Below, in pieces: positions 18,382 to 25,013 of a stretch of 64,000 nt of DNA. Both the position numbers and the translations under genes were made by a program. The stretch spans positions 186,001 to 250,000 of the forward strand of contig SRUQ01000001.1 of assembly GCA_004791255.1 (NCBI GenBank), given 5' to 3'. The notes under the pieces are model-generated. The model was not told the origin of the DNA, ran no database searches, and saw nothing but the letters and a program-made list of their open reading frames with translations. Position 1 is the first letter of the stretch, and each line of letters starts with the position of its first letter. The stretch is from a bacterium M00.F.Ca.ET.205.01.1.1. Lineage in GTDB: Bacteria; Pseudomonadota; Alphaproteobacteria; Rhizobiales; Rhizobiaceae.

Positions 18382-19977
18382 TCACTTCCGGAGGATGTCC
18401 TCGAAGCACAAGTCGAAGCGCATGAGATATTTGCGCAGCCGGTCGGCATCGTTGCCACTGGTCTTCTGCAATCGTGAGACGGCAAACAGTTTTCGCCCGG
18501 CCGCACTGACCGATGCGCTGGCGCGGCAAACCTCCAGCACGGTGGCAAGCTGCGCCCTGTCGAAGATGTCGAGCTGGCTTTGCCGCTGGGGACCGAGGAC
18601 TTCCTGCAGAATGGCCTCCCGGTTGTCGGCGTCGCCAGGCCGCCACAAGGCGCCGAGCCGGTCGATCTCGTGACGCACCGTTTCCTCGTTGATGCGGCCG
18701 AGCGGCGCAAGCGTCGCCATGCGGGTGACGGATGCCGACAGGTCGCGGAAATTCGCCCGCCACATCGCCTCCGGCGCCATGGCGAATTTCAGGTAGAAAT
18801 CCCTTGCTTCCTTGTTGAAGGTGACGTTCTGGCCCTCGCGCTCGCCGAAGCGGCGCAACTCGAATTCGAGGTTGGGCTCGATGTCCTCCTTGCGGTCGCG
18901 CAACGCAGGTAGCTGGAACGTCCACAGGTTCAGGCGGGCGAACAGATCCTCGCGGAACTTGCCCTCCTTCACGCCAATTGAAAGATCGCGGTTGGTGCCG
19001 GCGAGAAGCTGGAAGTCGGACATGACGTCCTGGTCGGCGCCGACCGGCAGGAAGCGCTTCTCCTCGATTGCCCTGAGGCACATGGCTTGCTCATCCGGGC
19101 CGAGCTCGCCGATCTCGTCGAGGAACAGCACGCCCTTGTTGGCCGATTTCATCAACCCGGCGCGCTCGTTCTGGGCGCCGGTGAAGGCGCCCTTGACGTG
19201 GCCGAACAGCGTCGACATCGCCTGGTCGCCGCGCAGTGTCGCGCAATTGACCTCGATGAAGGCGCCGGAAACCTGCCGCTGCGCTTTCTTCAATTCATAG
19301 ATACGCTTGGCGAGCTGCGACTTGCCCGCCCCCGTCGGCCCCGTCAGCAGCACCGGGGCGCGCGAACGGATCGTCACCTTCTCAATCTGGTCGATCATCT
19401 GGTTGAAGGCAGGATTGCGGGTGGCGATGCCTGATTTGAGGAACGATGTCGCCTCGTCTCGTTCGGCGGCAAAACGGGTGGCGATCGCATCGTAACGGGA
19501 CAGGTCGAGGTCGATGATCGAATGGCTACCGTTGGGATAATCGCTGCCTTCCTTGCGCGGCGACAGCTGCAGCAGACGCGCCGGGATGAAGCGGGCCTCG
19601 GTGAGCAGGAACCAGCAAATCTGCGCGACGTGCGTTCCGGTGGTGATGTTGACGAAGTAGTCTTCCTTCTCGGGATCAAAGGCATAGGCCCGCGCGAAAT
19701 CGCGCAGACCCGTATAGACCTCGCTGAAATCCCAGGGATCCCGCATACTGATCAGATGTGTCCTGACCTCGGTGGCAGGCGAAACCTGCTCAATGTCGGC
19801 GATGATCTGCGTGGCCAACTGCCGCGACTGGGTACCGTGAATGAGTTCCAGACGGTCGATGAAAAGCCCAGGCTGCTGGCACAGCGCAACCGTGGGCCGC
19901 CATTTCTTCCAGCGGTCATCGGTACGGCCCGCATCAAGCGTCGTTCCTAGAATGCCTATAGCGACGCGTCTTCGCAT
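18382..19977 (-). CDS. rtcR: RtcR, sigma-54 activator with N-terminal CARF domain
   Basis: The 531-residue protein has the RtcR order: an N-terminal CARF-type ligand domain (about 1-180, with NITTGTHVAQICWF), then an AAA+ sigma-54 activator domain with Walker A GPTGAGKS near residue 208, the sigma-54 loop GAFTGA near 263, Walker B VLFLDEIGE and an arginine finger region, then a C-terminal DNA-binding segment. In enterobacteria RtcR switches on rtcBA and rsr after RNA damage, sensing tRNA pieces with 2',3'-cyclic phosphate ends through the CARF domain. It is divergent from rsr, whose sigma-54 promoter is visible in the gap. Confidence 0.96.
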   Translation of the reverse strand: MRRRVAIGILGTTLDAGRTDDRWKKWRPTVALCQQPGLFIDRLELIHGTQSRQLATQIIADIEQVSPATEVRTHLISMRDPWDFSEVYTGLRDFARAYAFDPEKEDYFVNITTGTHVAQICWFLLTEARFIPARLLQLSPRKEGSDYPNGSHSIIDLDLSRYDAIATRFAAERDEATSFLKSGIATRNPAFNQMIDQIEKVTIRSRAPVLLTGPTGAGKSQLAKRIYELKKAQRQVSGAFIEVNCATLRGDQAMSTLFGHVKGAFTGAQNERAGLMKSANKGVLFLDEIGELGPDEQAMCLRAIEEKRFLPVGADQDVMSDFQLLAGTNRDLSIGVKEGKFREDLFARLNLWTFQLPALRDRKEDIEPNLEFELRRFGEREGQNVTFNKEARDFYLKFAMAPEAMWRANFRDLSASVTRMATLAPLGRINEETVRHEIDRLGALWRPGDADNREAILQEVLGPQRQSQLDIFDRAQLATVLEVCRASASVSAAGRKLFAVSRLQKTSGNDADRLRKYLMRFDLCFEDILRK

Positions 19978-19999
19978 TTTTATCTCTTGGTATAAGCTA

Positions 20000-20015
20000 C
20001 GATAGTATTCTATCG
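20000..20015. promoter_or_regulatory. Candidate RtcR upstream activating site
   Basis: A perfect inverted repeat CGATAG-TATT-CTATCG lies in the unusually AT-rich gap between rtcR and rsr, about 120 bp upstream of the sigma-54 promoter, a usual distance for an enhancer-binding protein. It is 23 bp before the rtcR start, so it could also autoregulate rtcR. The binding assignment is inference. Confidence 0.45.
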
Positions 20016-20136
20016 CTTTTTACACCCGAGTAAACGGCCAATGTCGTAGGCCCAATTCCATTGGAAAATTTTTTATAAAGCAAAAACAACCATTTGAGAT
20101 ACAATAGCCACCGAAAAGCGCACTCATCCTTCAGAC

Positions 20137-20152
20137 TGGCACGCTGCCTGCA
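20137..20152 (+). promoter_or_regulatory. Sigma-54 (-24/-12) promoter of the rsr operon
   Basis: TGGCACGCTGCCTGCA matches the sigma-54 consensus TGGCACG-N4-TTGCA with one change and keeps the invariant GG-N10-GC (GG at 20138-20139, GC at 20150-20151). Transcription would begin near 20163, just ahead of the rsr ribosome site. It is the expected target of the divergent RtcR. Confidence 0.88.
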
Positions 20153-20184
20153 GTGATACTGGCGTGAAATGAAGGATGAGAACA

Positions 20185-21744
20185 ATGGCGAACAAATCCG
20201 TGTTTGCGACGATCGCAGGAAAGCTGCTCCCGCCGGCTGATGCCAGGAATCATGAGGGCGCCCGGGCTTACCGCCTGTCGCCCCATCAGGCCCTGGCGCA
20301 GCTGGCGGCGACGGGCACGTTCAACGCAACCTTCTATGCCGAGCCGCGCGAGCAGTTGGACGAGGTGTTGAAACTGGCCTGGCAGGTCGAGCCGGGGTTC
20401 CTGGCGCGGACCGCCGTCCACGCTTTCGAGCAGGGCTACATGAAGGACATGCCGGCGCTGCTGCTGGCGGTTCTCTCCTCGATGCAGGGCGACGAGTTCA
20501 ACCGGGCGTTCGGGCGGATCGTCCGCAACGGCAAGATGCTGCGCAACTTCGTGCAGGTCATGCGTTCCGGCGCCACCGGGCGCAAGTCGCTCGGCACGCG
20601 GCCGAAGCGACTTGTCCAGGCCTGGCTCGAGCAGGCGTCCGACTTCGAGATCATGCGGGCCGCGGTCGGCAATGATCCGTCGCTGGCCGATGTCGTCAAG
20701 ATGGTTCACCCGAAGCCGAAATCGGCGTCGCGTGAGGCGCTTTATGGCTACCTCCTGGGCAAGCCGCATGATGTGGCCGTGCTGCCGGACGCGGTGAAGG
20801 CTTTCGAAGCGTTCAAGCGCGACCCGTCGCTGCCGGTGCCGGAAGTGCCGTTCCAGATGCTGACCTCGATGCCGCTGTCACGTGAGCATTGGGTGCAGAT
20901 CGCCGAGACGGCCGGATGGCAGATGCTGCGGCAGAACCTGAACACTTTTGCCCGTAACGGCGTGTTCGAGGTGGAAGGGTTCGGTGAGAAGCTGGCAGCG
21001 CGTCTGCGCGATCCGGAGGAGATCCGGCGTGCCCGGGTGTTCCCGTACCAGCTGATGGTGGCGTTCACCATGGCCGGCGCGGAGGTGCCTGGCGTGGTCA
21101 GGGACGCGCTGCAGGATGCGATGGAAATCGCGCTCGGCAACGTGCCCCGGATCAAAGGCAACGTGGTCGTGTGTCCGGACGTTTCTGGCTCGATGAGCTC
21201 GCCGGCGACTGGTTACCGCAAGGGCGCGACGTCGGTCGTGCGTTGCATCGACGTGGCTGCCCTGGTGGCAGCGGCGATGCTGCGACGCAACCCGACAGCG
21301 AGGGTCTTGCCGTTCGAGAACGATGTGGTTGATATCAGCCTCAACGCTCGCGATACGGTGATGACCAACGCAGCCAAGCTAGCCGCCATCGGTGGTGGCG
21401 GAACCAACTGTTCGGCTCCACTGGCACGGCTGGTGCGCGAGAAGGCAAAGGTCGACCTTGTCGTGTTCGTGTCGGACAACCAGTCCTGGGTCGATGCCTC
21501 GGCGCATGCGCATCAGGGGACGGTGACGATGCAGGAATGGCAGAAGCTCAAGGGGTTGAACCCCGAGGCCAAGCTGGTCTGCGTCGACATCCAGCCGGCC
21601 ACGACGACGCAGGCCAAGCCGCAGGCTGACATCCTGAATGTCGGTGGCTTCTCCGACCGCGTCTTCGATGTGGTCGGCACGATGCTGTCCTCGAGCGGCG
21701 ACCCGGACCATTGGGTGCGGACGATCGAGGCGGTGGAACTTTAG
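20185..21744 (+). CDS. rsr: Ro60-like TROVE-domain RNA-binding protein
   Basis: The 519-residue protein is a bacterial Ro60 orthologue: a ring of helical repeats (TROVE domain, about residues 10-340) that binds Y RNAs on its outside and misfolded RNA ends in its cavity, followed by a von Willebrand A domain with the metal site DVSGSMSS near residue 333. ATG 20185 is preferred over ATG 20176, because GAAGGATGAG then serves as ribosome site. It is the first gene of the sigma-54 operon, followed 46 bases later by an array of Y-RNA-like genes that are its likely ligands. Confidence 0.95.
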   Translation: MANKSVFATIAGKLLPPADARNHEGARAYRLSPHQALAQLAATGTFNATFYAEPREQLDEVLKLAWQVEPGFLARTAVHAFEQGYMKDMPALLLAVLSSMQGDEFNRAFGRIVRNGKMLRNFVQVMRSGATGRKSLGTRPKRLVQAWLEQASDFEIMRAAVGNDPSLADVVKMVHPKPKSASREALYGYLLGKPHDVAVLPDAVKAFEAFKRDPSLPVPEVPFQMLTSMPLSREHWVQIAETAGWQMLRQNLNTFARNGVFEVEGFGEKLAARLRDPEEIRRARVFPYQLMVAFTMAGAEVPGVVRDALQDAMEIALGNVPRIKGNVVVCPDVSGSMSSPATGYRKGATSVVRCIDVAALVAAAMLRRNPTARVLPFENDVVDISLNARDTVMTNAAKLAAIGGGGTNCSAPLARLVREKAKVDLVVFVSDNQSWVDASAHAHQGTVTMQEWQKLKGLNPEAKLVCVDIQPATTTQAKPQADILNVGGFSDRVFDVVGTMLSSSGDPDHWVRTIEAVEL

Positions 21745-21748
21745 AGAT

Positions 21749-21775
21749 GGTCCCGGCGGGTTGTCCGCCGGGGCC
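21749..21775 (+). promoter_or_regulatory. Strong hairpin between rsr and the Y-RNA array
   Basis: GGTCCCGGCGG and CCGCCGGGGCC pair over eleven positions (one G-T) around the loop GTTGT, five bases after the rsr stop. No T run follows. It could block 3' decay of rsr mRNA, act as a partial terminator, or mark a processing boundary in front of the first Y RNA. Confidence 0.55.
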
Positions 21776-21790
21776 CCGGAACAAATTCAG

Positions 21791-21924
21791 GGCATGACGA
21801 ATGCCGACGGAACTACAGGCTGTTCACCTCCAGGTCGCGGGTTCGAATCCCGTCGGGTCCGCCACTAAGGACCCGTAGCTCAGCGGATAGAGCGGGACGT
21901 TTCGTCAAACCTTGTCGTCATGCC
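21791..21924 (+). ncRNA. Y RNA 1 with permuted tRNA-like module (CCA retained)
   Basis: A ten-base-pair terminal stem (GGCATGACGA with TCGTCATGCC) and a second stem (GACGGAAC, 21806-21813, with GTTTCGTC, 21899-21906) form the Ro60-binding half. Within lies a tRNA read in circular order: an anticodon-like 7-nt loop CTGTTCA, T arm GCGGG-TTCGAAT-CCCGT (21837-21853), acceptor 3' strand CGGGTCC, loop GCCACTAA holding discriminator plus CCA, acceptor 5' strand GGACCCG (seven perfect pairs), then an intact D arm GCTC…GAGC (21878-21893). The design is that of the YrlA class of bacterial Y RNA. Confidence 0.85.
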
Positions 21925-21936
21925 CGACGGCTTTAC

Positions 21937-21950
21937 GCGGCTTCGGCCGC
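21937..21950 (+). other. UUCG-tetraloop hairpin after Y RNA 1
   Basis: GCGGC-TTCG-GCCGC is a very stable hairpin in the spacer between the first and second Y RNAs. An A-rich single-stranded stretch follows (AATTGAATAGAAAGG), as expected for an RNase E-type cleavage region. It may protect the 3' end of Y RNA 1. Confidence 0.5.
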
Positions 21951-21977
21951 AATTGAATAGAAAGGAATTGAACGGAA

Positions 21978-22112
21978 GGCGTGACGAATGCCTGTGGAAC
22001 TACATCCTAACTTTCGGGTCGCGGGTTCGAGTCCCGCCGGAGTTGCCAACCGACTCCGTAGCTCAGCCGGCAGAGCAGAAAGGCAGTTTCAAAACGGATT
22101 TGACGTCACACC
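21978..22112 (+). ncRNA. Y RNA 2 with permuted tRNA-like module (CCA retained)
   Basis: The terminal stem is GGCGTGACG with CGTCACACC (one mismatch) and the second stem is TGTGGAAC with GTTTCAAA. The tRNA module has T arm GCGGG-TTCGAGT-CCCGC (22021-22037), acceptor strands CGGAGTT (22038-22044) and GACTCCG (22052-22058) joined by GCCAACC, which keeps a GCCA end, then an intact D arm GCTC…GAGC (22061-22076). As in Y RNA 1, the join is between the D and anticodon arms. The 3' motif is TTTGACGTC, where other members have CTTGTCG. Confidence 0.8.
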
Positions 22113-22121
22113 TGAGCAACA

Positions 22122-22252
22122 GCCGCGGCGAATGCCGGATGGAACTACAGCACCATGAACGGGATACTCCGTGAGGTTCGACTCCTCACCGCGCAGGCGC
22201 TCTCTGGCACGAGCGGGACTCCCGGTGTTTCATCATCCCTTGTCACCGCGGC
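22122..22252 (+). ncRNA. Y RNA 3 with reduced tRNA-like module
   Basis: Terminal stem GCCGCGG/CCGCGGC is perfect, and second stem GATGGAAC/GTTTCATC pairs over eight positions. The conserved 5' GAATGCC…ACTACAG and 3' CCTTGTC motifs are present. The tRNA part keeps a clear T arm GTGAGG-TTCGACT-CCTCAC (22171-22189). The acceptor is cut to about three pairs (CGC-GCAG-GCG), followed by a small CTC…GAG hairpin in the D-arm position. It is therefore the most degenerate of the members with a D-like element. Confidence 0.7.
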
Positions 22253-22263
22253 GACTAAACGAA

Positions 22264-22388
22264 TGGCGAATGCAGGCAGGACTACAGGTAGCGCGCCCGT
22301 CGAACGATGGGAGGTCGGGTGTTCAAATCACTCTCTCGCTCTCTGGAGCGGGGTGGCGCAGTCACCGTCTTGCCGACCCTTGTCGCCA
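22264..22388 (+). ncRNA. Y RNA 4 with proline-tRNA-like permuted module
   Basis: Short terminal stem TGGCGA/TCGCCA and second stem GGCAGGAC/GTCTTGCC. The tRNA is opened in its D loop: the D stem strands GCGC (22291-22294, after GGTA) and GCGC (22356-22359, in GGTGGCGCAG) lie on opposite sides of the Y stem. Between them are a hairpin CCCGT/ATGGG in the anticodon-arm position, T arm GGGTG-TTCAAAT-CACTC and a seven-pair acceptor CTCGCTC-TCTG-GAGCGGG closed by a tetraloop, with no CCA. The GTGGCGCAG and TTCAAATC patterns are those of proline tRNA. Confidence 0.75.
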
Positions 22389-22401
22389 GACCGAATGAAC
22401 A

Positions 22402-22497
22402 GGGCGAATGCCTGCGGGAATACATTGGTATCTGGCGGTTCGAATCCGCCCGTCGGTCGGTTGATCGATCGGTTTCTCGCATCGACTTGTCGCGCAC
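22402..22497 (+). ncRNA. Y RNA 5, short form lacking a D arm
   Basis: The shortest member, about 96 nt. Outer pairing is weak (GGGCGA with TCGCGC, one mismatch); the second stem TGCGGGAA/TTCTCGCA is good. The inner module has T arm GGCGG-TTCGAAT-CCGCC (22434-22450) and an acceptor-like hairpin TCGGTCG-GTTGAT-CGATCGG (22453-22472). I see no D-arm or anticodon-arm strands. The 5' motif GAATGCC…AATACA and 3' CTTGTCG keep it in the family. The exact ends are uncertain by several bases. Confidence 0.65.
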
Positions 22498-22516
22498 CGG
22501 AGAGAAAGAGAATGAA

Positions 22517-22650
22517 TGGCGAATGCAGGCACGACTACAGGGATAGAGCGTCCGTGACGAAAGTCGCGGAAGGTCGGATGTTCAAACCATCCCTTTCGTC
22601 CTTTCGGATGGAAAGTAGCTCAGTCATTGTCCTGCCGACCCTTGTCGCCA
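22517..22650 (+). ncRNA. Y RNA 6 with permuted module and GNRA-capped anticodon arm
   Basis: Terminal stem TGGCGA/TCGCCA and second stem GGCACGAC/GTCCTGCC (one mismatch); both Y strands are nearly identical to those of Y RNA 4. The D stem is split, GAGC at 22546-22549 and GCTC at 22618-22621. The anticodon-arm position holds TCCGTGAC-GAAA-GTCGCGGA, eight pairs with a GNRA loop. T arm GGATG-TTCAAAC-CATCC (22576-22592) follows, then an acceptor CTTTC/GAAAG with inner TCC/GGA pairs. It is an almost complete tRNA outline, opened in the D loop. Confidence 0.75.
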
Positions 22651-22663
22651 GATCGAATGAGAA

Positions 22664-22810
22664 GGACGAATGCCTGCGAGACTACAGGTAGACGCGGCTC
22701 GATCCAATTGCGTCAAGCAAGGGAGCGGGTGCCGAAAGGCGTGAGGGTTCGTGTCCCTCCTTCGCGGCTTCGCGAAGTGGCGGAAGATGTCTCGCATTCC
22801 CTTGTCGTCC
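22664..22810 (+). ncRNA. Y RNA 7 with leucine-tRNA-like permuted module
   Basis: Terminal stem GGACGA/TCGTCC and second stem TGCGAGAC/GTCTCGCA are perfect. The module resembles a leucine tRNA opened in its D loop: GTGGCGGAA on the 3' side and GGTAGACGCG on the 5' side are the two D-arm halves, and GTGCCGAAAGGCGT is a leucine-type long variable arm. T arm GAGGG-TTCGTGT-CCCTC (22743-22759) is followed by a perfect acceptor CTTCGCG-GCTT-CGCGAAG (22760-22777). The anticodon-arm position holds a long imperfect hairpin. It is the longest member, and rtcB starts 53 bases later. Confidence 0.78.
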
Positions 22811-22863
22811 GTCCCGCAATACGCAGTGCTGCCGAGGTGGCGGCGGTATCGAAAGTGAAAGAC

Positions 22864-24267
22864 ATGACCGAGATTTTGAGTGGACAGGATTTGATCGACG
22901 CCGGCATGACGCAGGGCAAGTGGTTCGGCAAGGCGCTGGCCGCCGCGAACGCGGTGCTGGAGAACGGCGGATCGCAGGGCGATGCGCTTGAGGCCGCCCG
23001 GGCCTTCGCGCCACCGCCGGCGCTGCCGCTGCATGCGGCCAGCTCCATGCCGTTGCATCTGAACATCGATGCCGAAACGCCTGAAGAGGCCGCCAACGTC
23101 GAAGCGGTGATGCGATCGATGGTCGAGCTGATGCGCACGCCGGTGATCCGCGCCGGCGCCATCATGCCGGACGCCTGCCCGGCGGGTCCGTCGGGCACGA
23201 TTCCGGTTGGCGGCGTCGCCGTTTCCGAAGGCATCCATCCCGGCATGCATTCGGCCGACATCTGCTGCTCGATGGCGATCTCGGTATTTCCGGGCGTGGC
23301 GCCTGCCGCGCTGCTCGACGCCGTCCATGGGGTCACCCATTTCGGGCCGGGCGGGCGCCCGCGCGGCCAGCAGATCCGGCCGGCCAAGGAGGTGTTCGAG
23401 CGTTTCGAGGCCAACCCCTTGCTGCGCGACCTGACCAGTGCGGCGATCGAGCATTTCGGCACGCAGGGCGACGGCAACCATTTCGCCTATGTCGGCACGT
23501 TGAAGTCGAGCGGCGAGACGGCGCTGGTCACGCATCACGGCTCGCGTTCGCCGGGCGCGCGGCTCTACAGCAAGGGCATGAAGATTGCCGAGAGCGTGCG
23601 CAAGACGCTGTCGCCGGCGACCTTGCCGCAGAACGCCTGGATTGTGGCCGACACGCGGGAAGGCGATGAGTATTGGGATGCCCTGCAGACGATCCGCGAA
23701 TGGACCAAGGGCAACCATATGCTCATCCACGATCTCGCGGCCGAGAAGCTGTCGGCGAAGGTCTCGGACCGGTTCTGGAACGAGCACAACTTCGTCTTCC
23801 GCCGCTCGGACGGGCTGTTCTACCACGGCAAGGGCGCCACGCCGGCCTTCGACGACTGGGCCGGAGACGCGACCGATCTGACGCTGATCCCGCTCAACAT
23901 GGCGGAGCCGGTGCTGATCGTGCGCGGCAAGAACGCGGCGCACGGACTTGGCTTCTCGCCGCACGGCGCCGGGCGCAACTTTTCGCGCACCCAGCACCGG
24001 CGCATGCAGGCGGGACGCAGTGACGCCGAAATCTTTGCGCAGGAGACGAAGGGCATCGATGCCCGGTTCTTCTCCGGCGTGACGGATATTTCGGAGCTGC
24101 CGAGCGCCTACAAGAACGCGGCCTCGATGCGCCGCCAGATCGAGCATTTCGGCCTGGCCGAGATCGTCGACGAGGTGCTGCCCTATGGCTGCATCATGGC
24201 TGGCGACTGGGAGGCCAACGCGCCGTGGCGCAAGAAGCGGGAAGCGCGCCAGCAACAGGGAGGCTGA
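22864..24267 (+). CDS. rtcB: RtcB family RNA ligase
   Basis: RtcB joins 2',3'-cyclic-phosphate and 5'-OH RNA ends using GTP and manganese. The 467-residue protein shows the guanylylated histidine in HGAGRNFSRTQ near residue 364, GDGNHFAYVG near 202 and the metal-site region HPGMHSADICCS near 127. It is longer than E. coli RtcB and varies around the metal motifs, so it is a divergent subfamily. ATG 22864 is used because upstream in-frame codons run through Y RNAs 6 and 7; GTG 22855 is possible. No rtcA (RNA cyclase) gene follows. Confidence 0.92.
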   Translation: MTEILSGQDLIDAGMTQGKWFGKALAAANAVLENGGSQGDALEAARAFAPPPALPLHAASSMPLHLNIDAETPEEAANVEAVMRSMVELMRTPVIRAGAIMPDACPAGPSGTIPVGGVAVSEGIHPGMHSADICCSMAISVFPGVAPAALLDAVHGVTHFGPGGRPRGQQIRPAKEVFERFEANPLLRDLTSAAIEHFGTQGDGNHFAYVGTLKSSGETALVTHHGSRSPGARLYSKGMKIAESVRKTLSPATLPQNAWIVADTREGDEYWDALQTIREWTKGNHMLIHDLAAEKLSAKVSDRFWNEHNFVFRRSDGLFYHGKGATPAFDDWAGDATDLTLIPLNMAEPVLIVRGKNAAHGLGFSPHGAGRNFSRTQHRRMQAGRSDAEIFAQETKGIDARFFSGVTDISELPSAYKNAASMRRQIEHFGLAEIVDEVLPYGCIMAGDWEANAPWRKKREARQQQGG

Positions 24268-24273
24268 CCCAAG

Positions 24274-24300
24274 CGGATGCGGGCGCGAGGCCCGCATCCG
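24274..24300 (+). terminator. Hairpin terminator after rtcB
   Basis: CGGATGCGGGC pairs perfectly with GCCCGCATCCG around GCGAG, starting seven bases after the rtcB stop. It has eleven GC-rich pairs without a T run, so it is probably the end of the sigma-54 operon. Confidence 0.6.
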
Positions 24301-24376
24301 GAGTGGCGCCTGTTGGAGAAAACCTGGTCGCGCGTGCGCATCTCGACGATCTGGCCGGCTTGCCATCTGTTCTTCG

Positions 24377-24865
24377 TTACCTGGCTGTCGCTCTTTGGTT
24401 GTGTTGGCGCGCATAGGACACGCAGGCATCCACCGTGCTGACACAAAGCGCGTCCCGTCTGTTCGGCAAATTGTTGTCACCGGCGTAGGCAACTTCGGCG
24501 ACGCGGCCGTCGATCATGCGAATTTGCGTGTCGCAATAACCGCCGGGAGCGACATTGACGGAACCGCCGACCGTCGGGATCGCGCCGAGCGCCAGGGTCG
24601 GGACGACGATGCTGAGATTGCCGCGCTGAACGACGCGCTTGTATGTCCAGATCTGGCCGGATCGGCCAGCGTCCGCGGTGGCGGTCGGAAACCCCGCGCA
24701 CATACGAACGTCGGCTTCGCTGAGGCCAACCATCTCCTTGCGAGCCGCGGCCGTCGTAGGATCAACCTTGGCCATGCGCGACGTGTCGTCGGGGATGACG
24801 CAGGAAGACTGGATGCCTACCATGAGGATAGGAAGGGCAAGCTTTCGAACACAGGAAAATGTCAT
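24377..24865 (-). CDS. Exported protein of unknown function, possible lipoprotein
   Basis: A 162-residue protein with a short hydrophobic N-terminal segment (LALPILMVGIQSSC) that could be a signal with a poor lipobox ending at the cysteine near residue 22. The mature part contains EMVGLSEADVRMCAGFP near residue 45 and cysteines at several later sites, a pattern seen in small envelope proteins of the SmpA/OmlA size class, but I cannot place it there with confidence. It stands alone between rtcB and the regulator gene. Confidence 0.65.
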   Translation of the reverse strand: MTFSCVRKLALPILMVGIQSSCVIPDDTSRMAKVDPTTAAARKEMVGLSEADVRMCAGFPTATADAGRSGQIWTYKRVVQRGNLSIVVPTLALGAIPTVGGSVNVAPGGYCDTQIRMIDGRVAEVAYAGDNNLPNRRDALCVSTVDACVSYARQHNQRATAR

Positions 24866-25013
24866 ACCGATTGTCGGATTTGCGTGTCGCCCGGCCGCGC
24901 TCTTTACCTAGGCAAGCAGACGGCCGGATCAACCCGTTCATCTTCACGAAAATGTGGCCATGGCTGCAACATCGAGGATTGCGAGTCCCGAGCCACGGCA
25001 TCTCGCCGTGCGA

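Noticed and set aside
21920..22691. Several open frames of 70-180 codons in both directions inside the rsr-rtcB gap
   Set aside because: They lack ribosome sites and family character, overlap one another, and run through paired stems of the seven Y-RNA units; the paired strands and repeated motifs explain the sequence better.
21837..22759. Ordinary tRNA genes suggested by seven T-arm sequences
   Set aside because: In no case does a full tRNA lie in normal order; the acceptor 5' strand always follows the 3' strand, and the RNA ends pair outside the module, so they are permuted mimics within Y RNAs.
22624..24492. 622-codon open frame on the minus strand across rtcB
   Set aside because: Arginine- and histidine-rich shadow of rtcB with no recognisable motif; rtcB on the plus strand has clear catalytic motifs.
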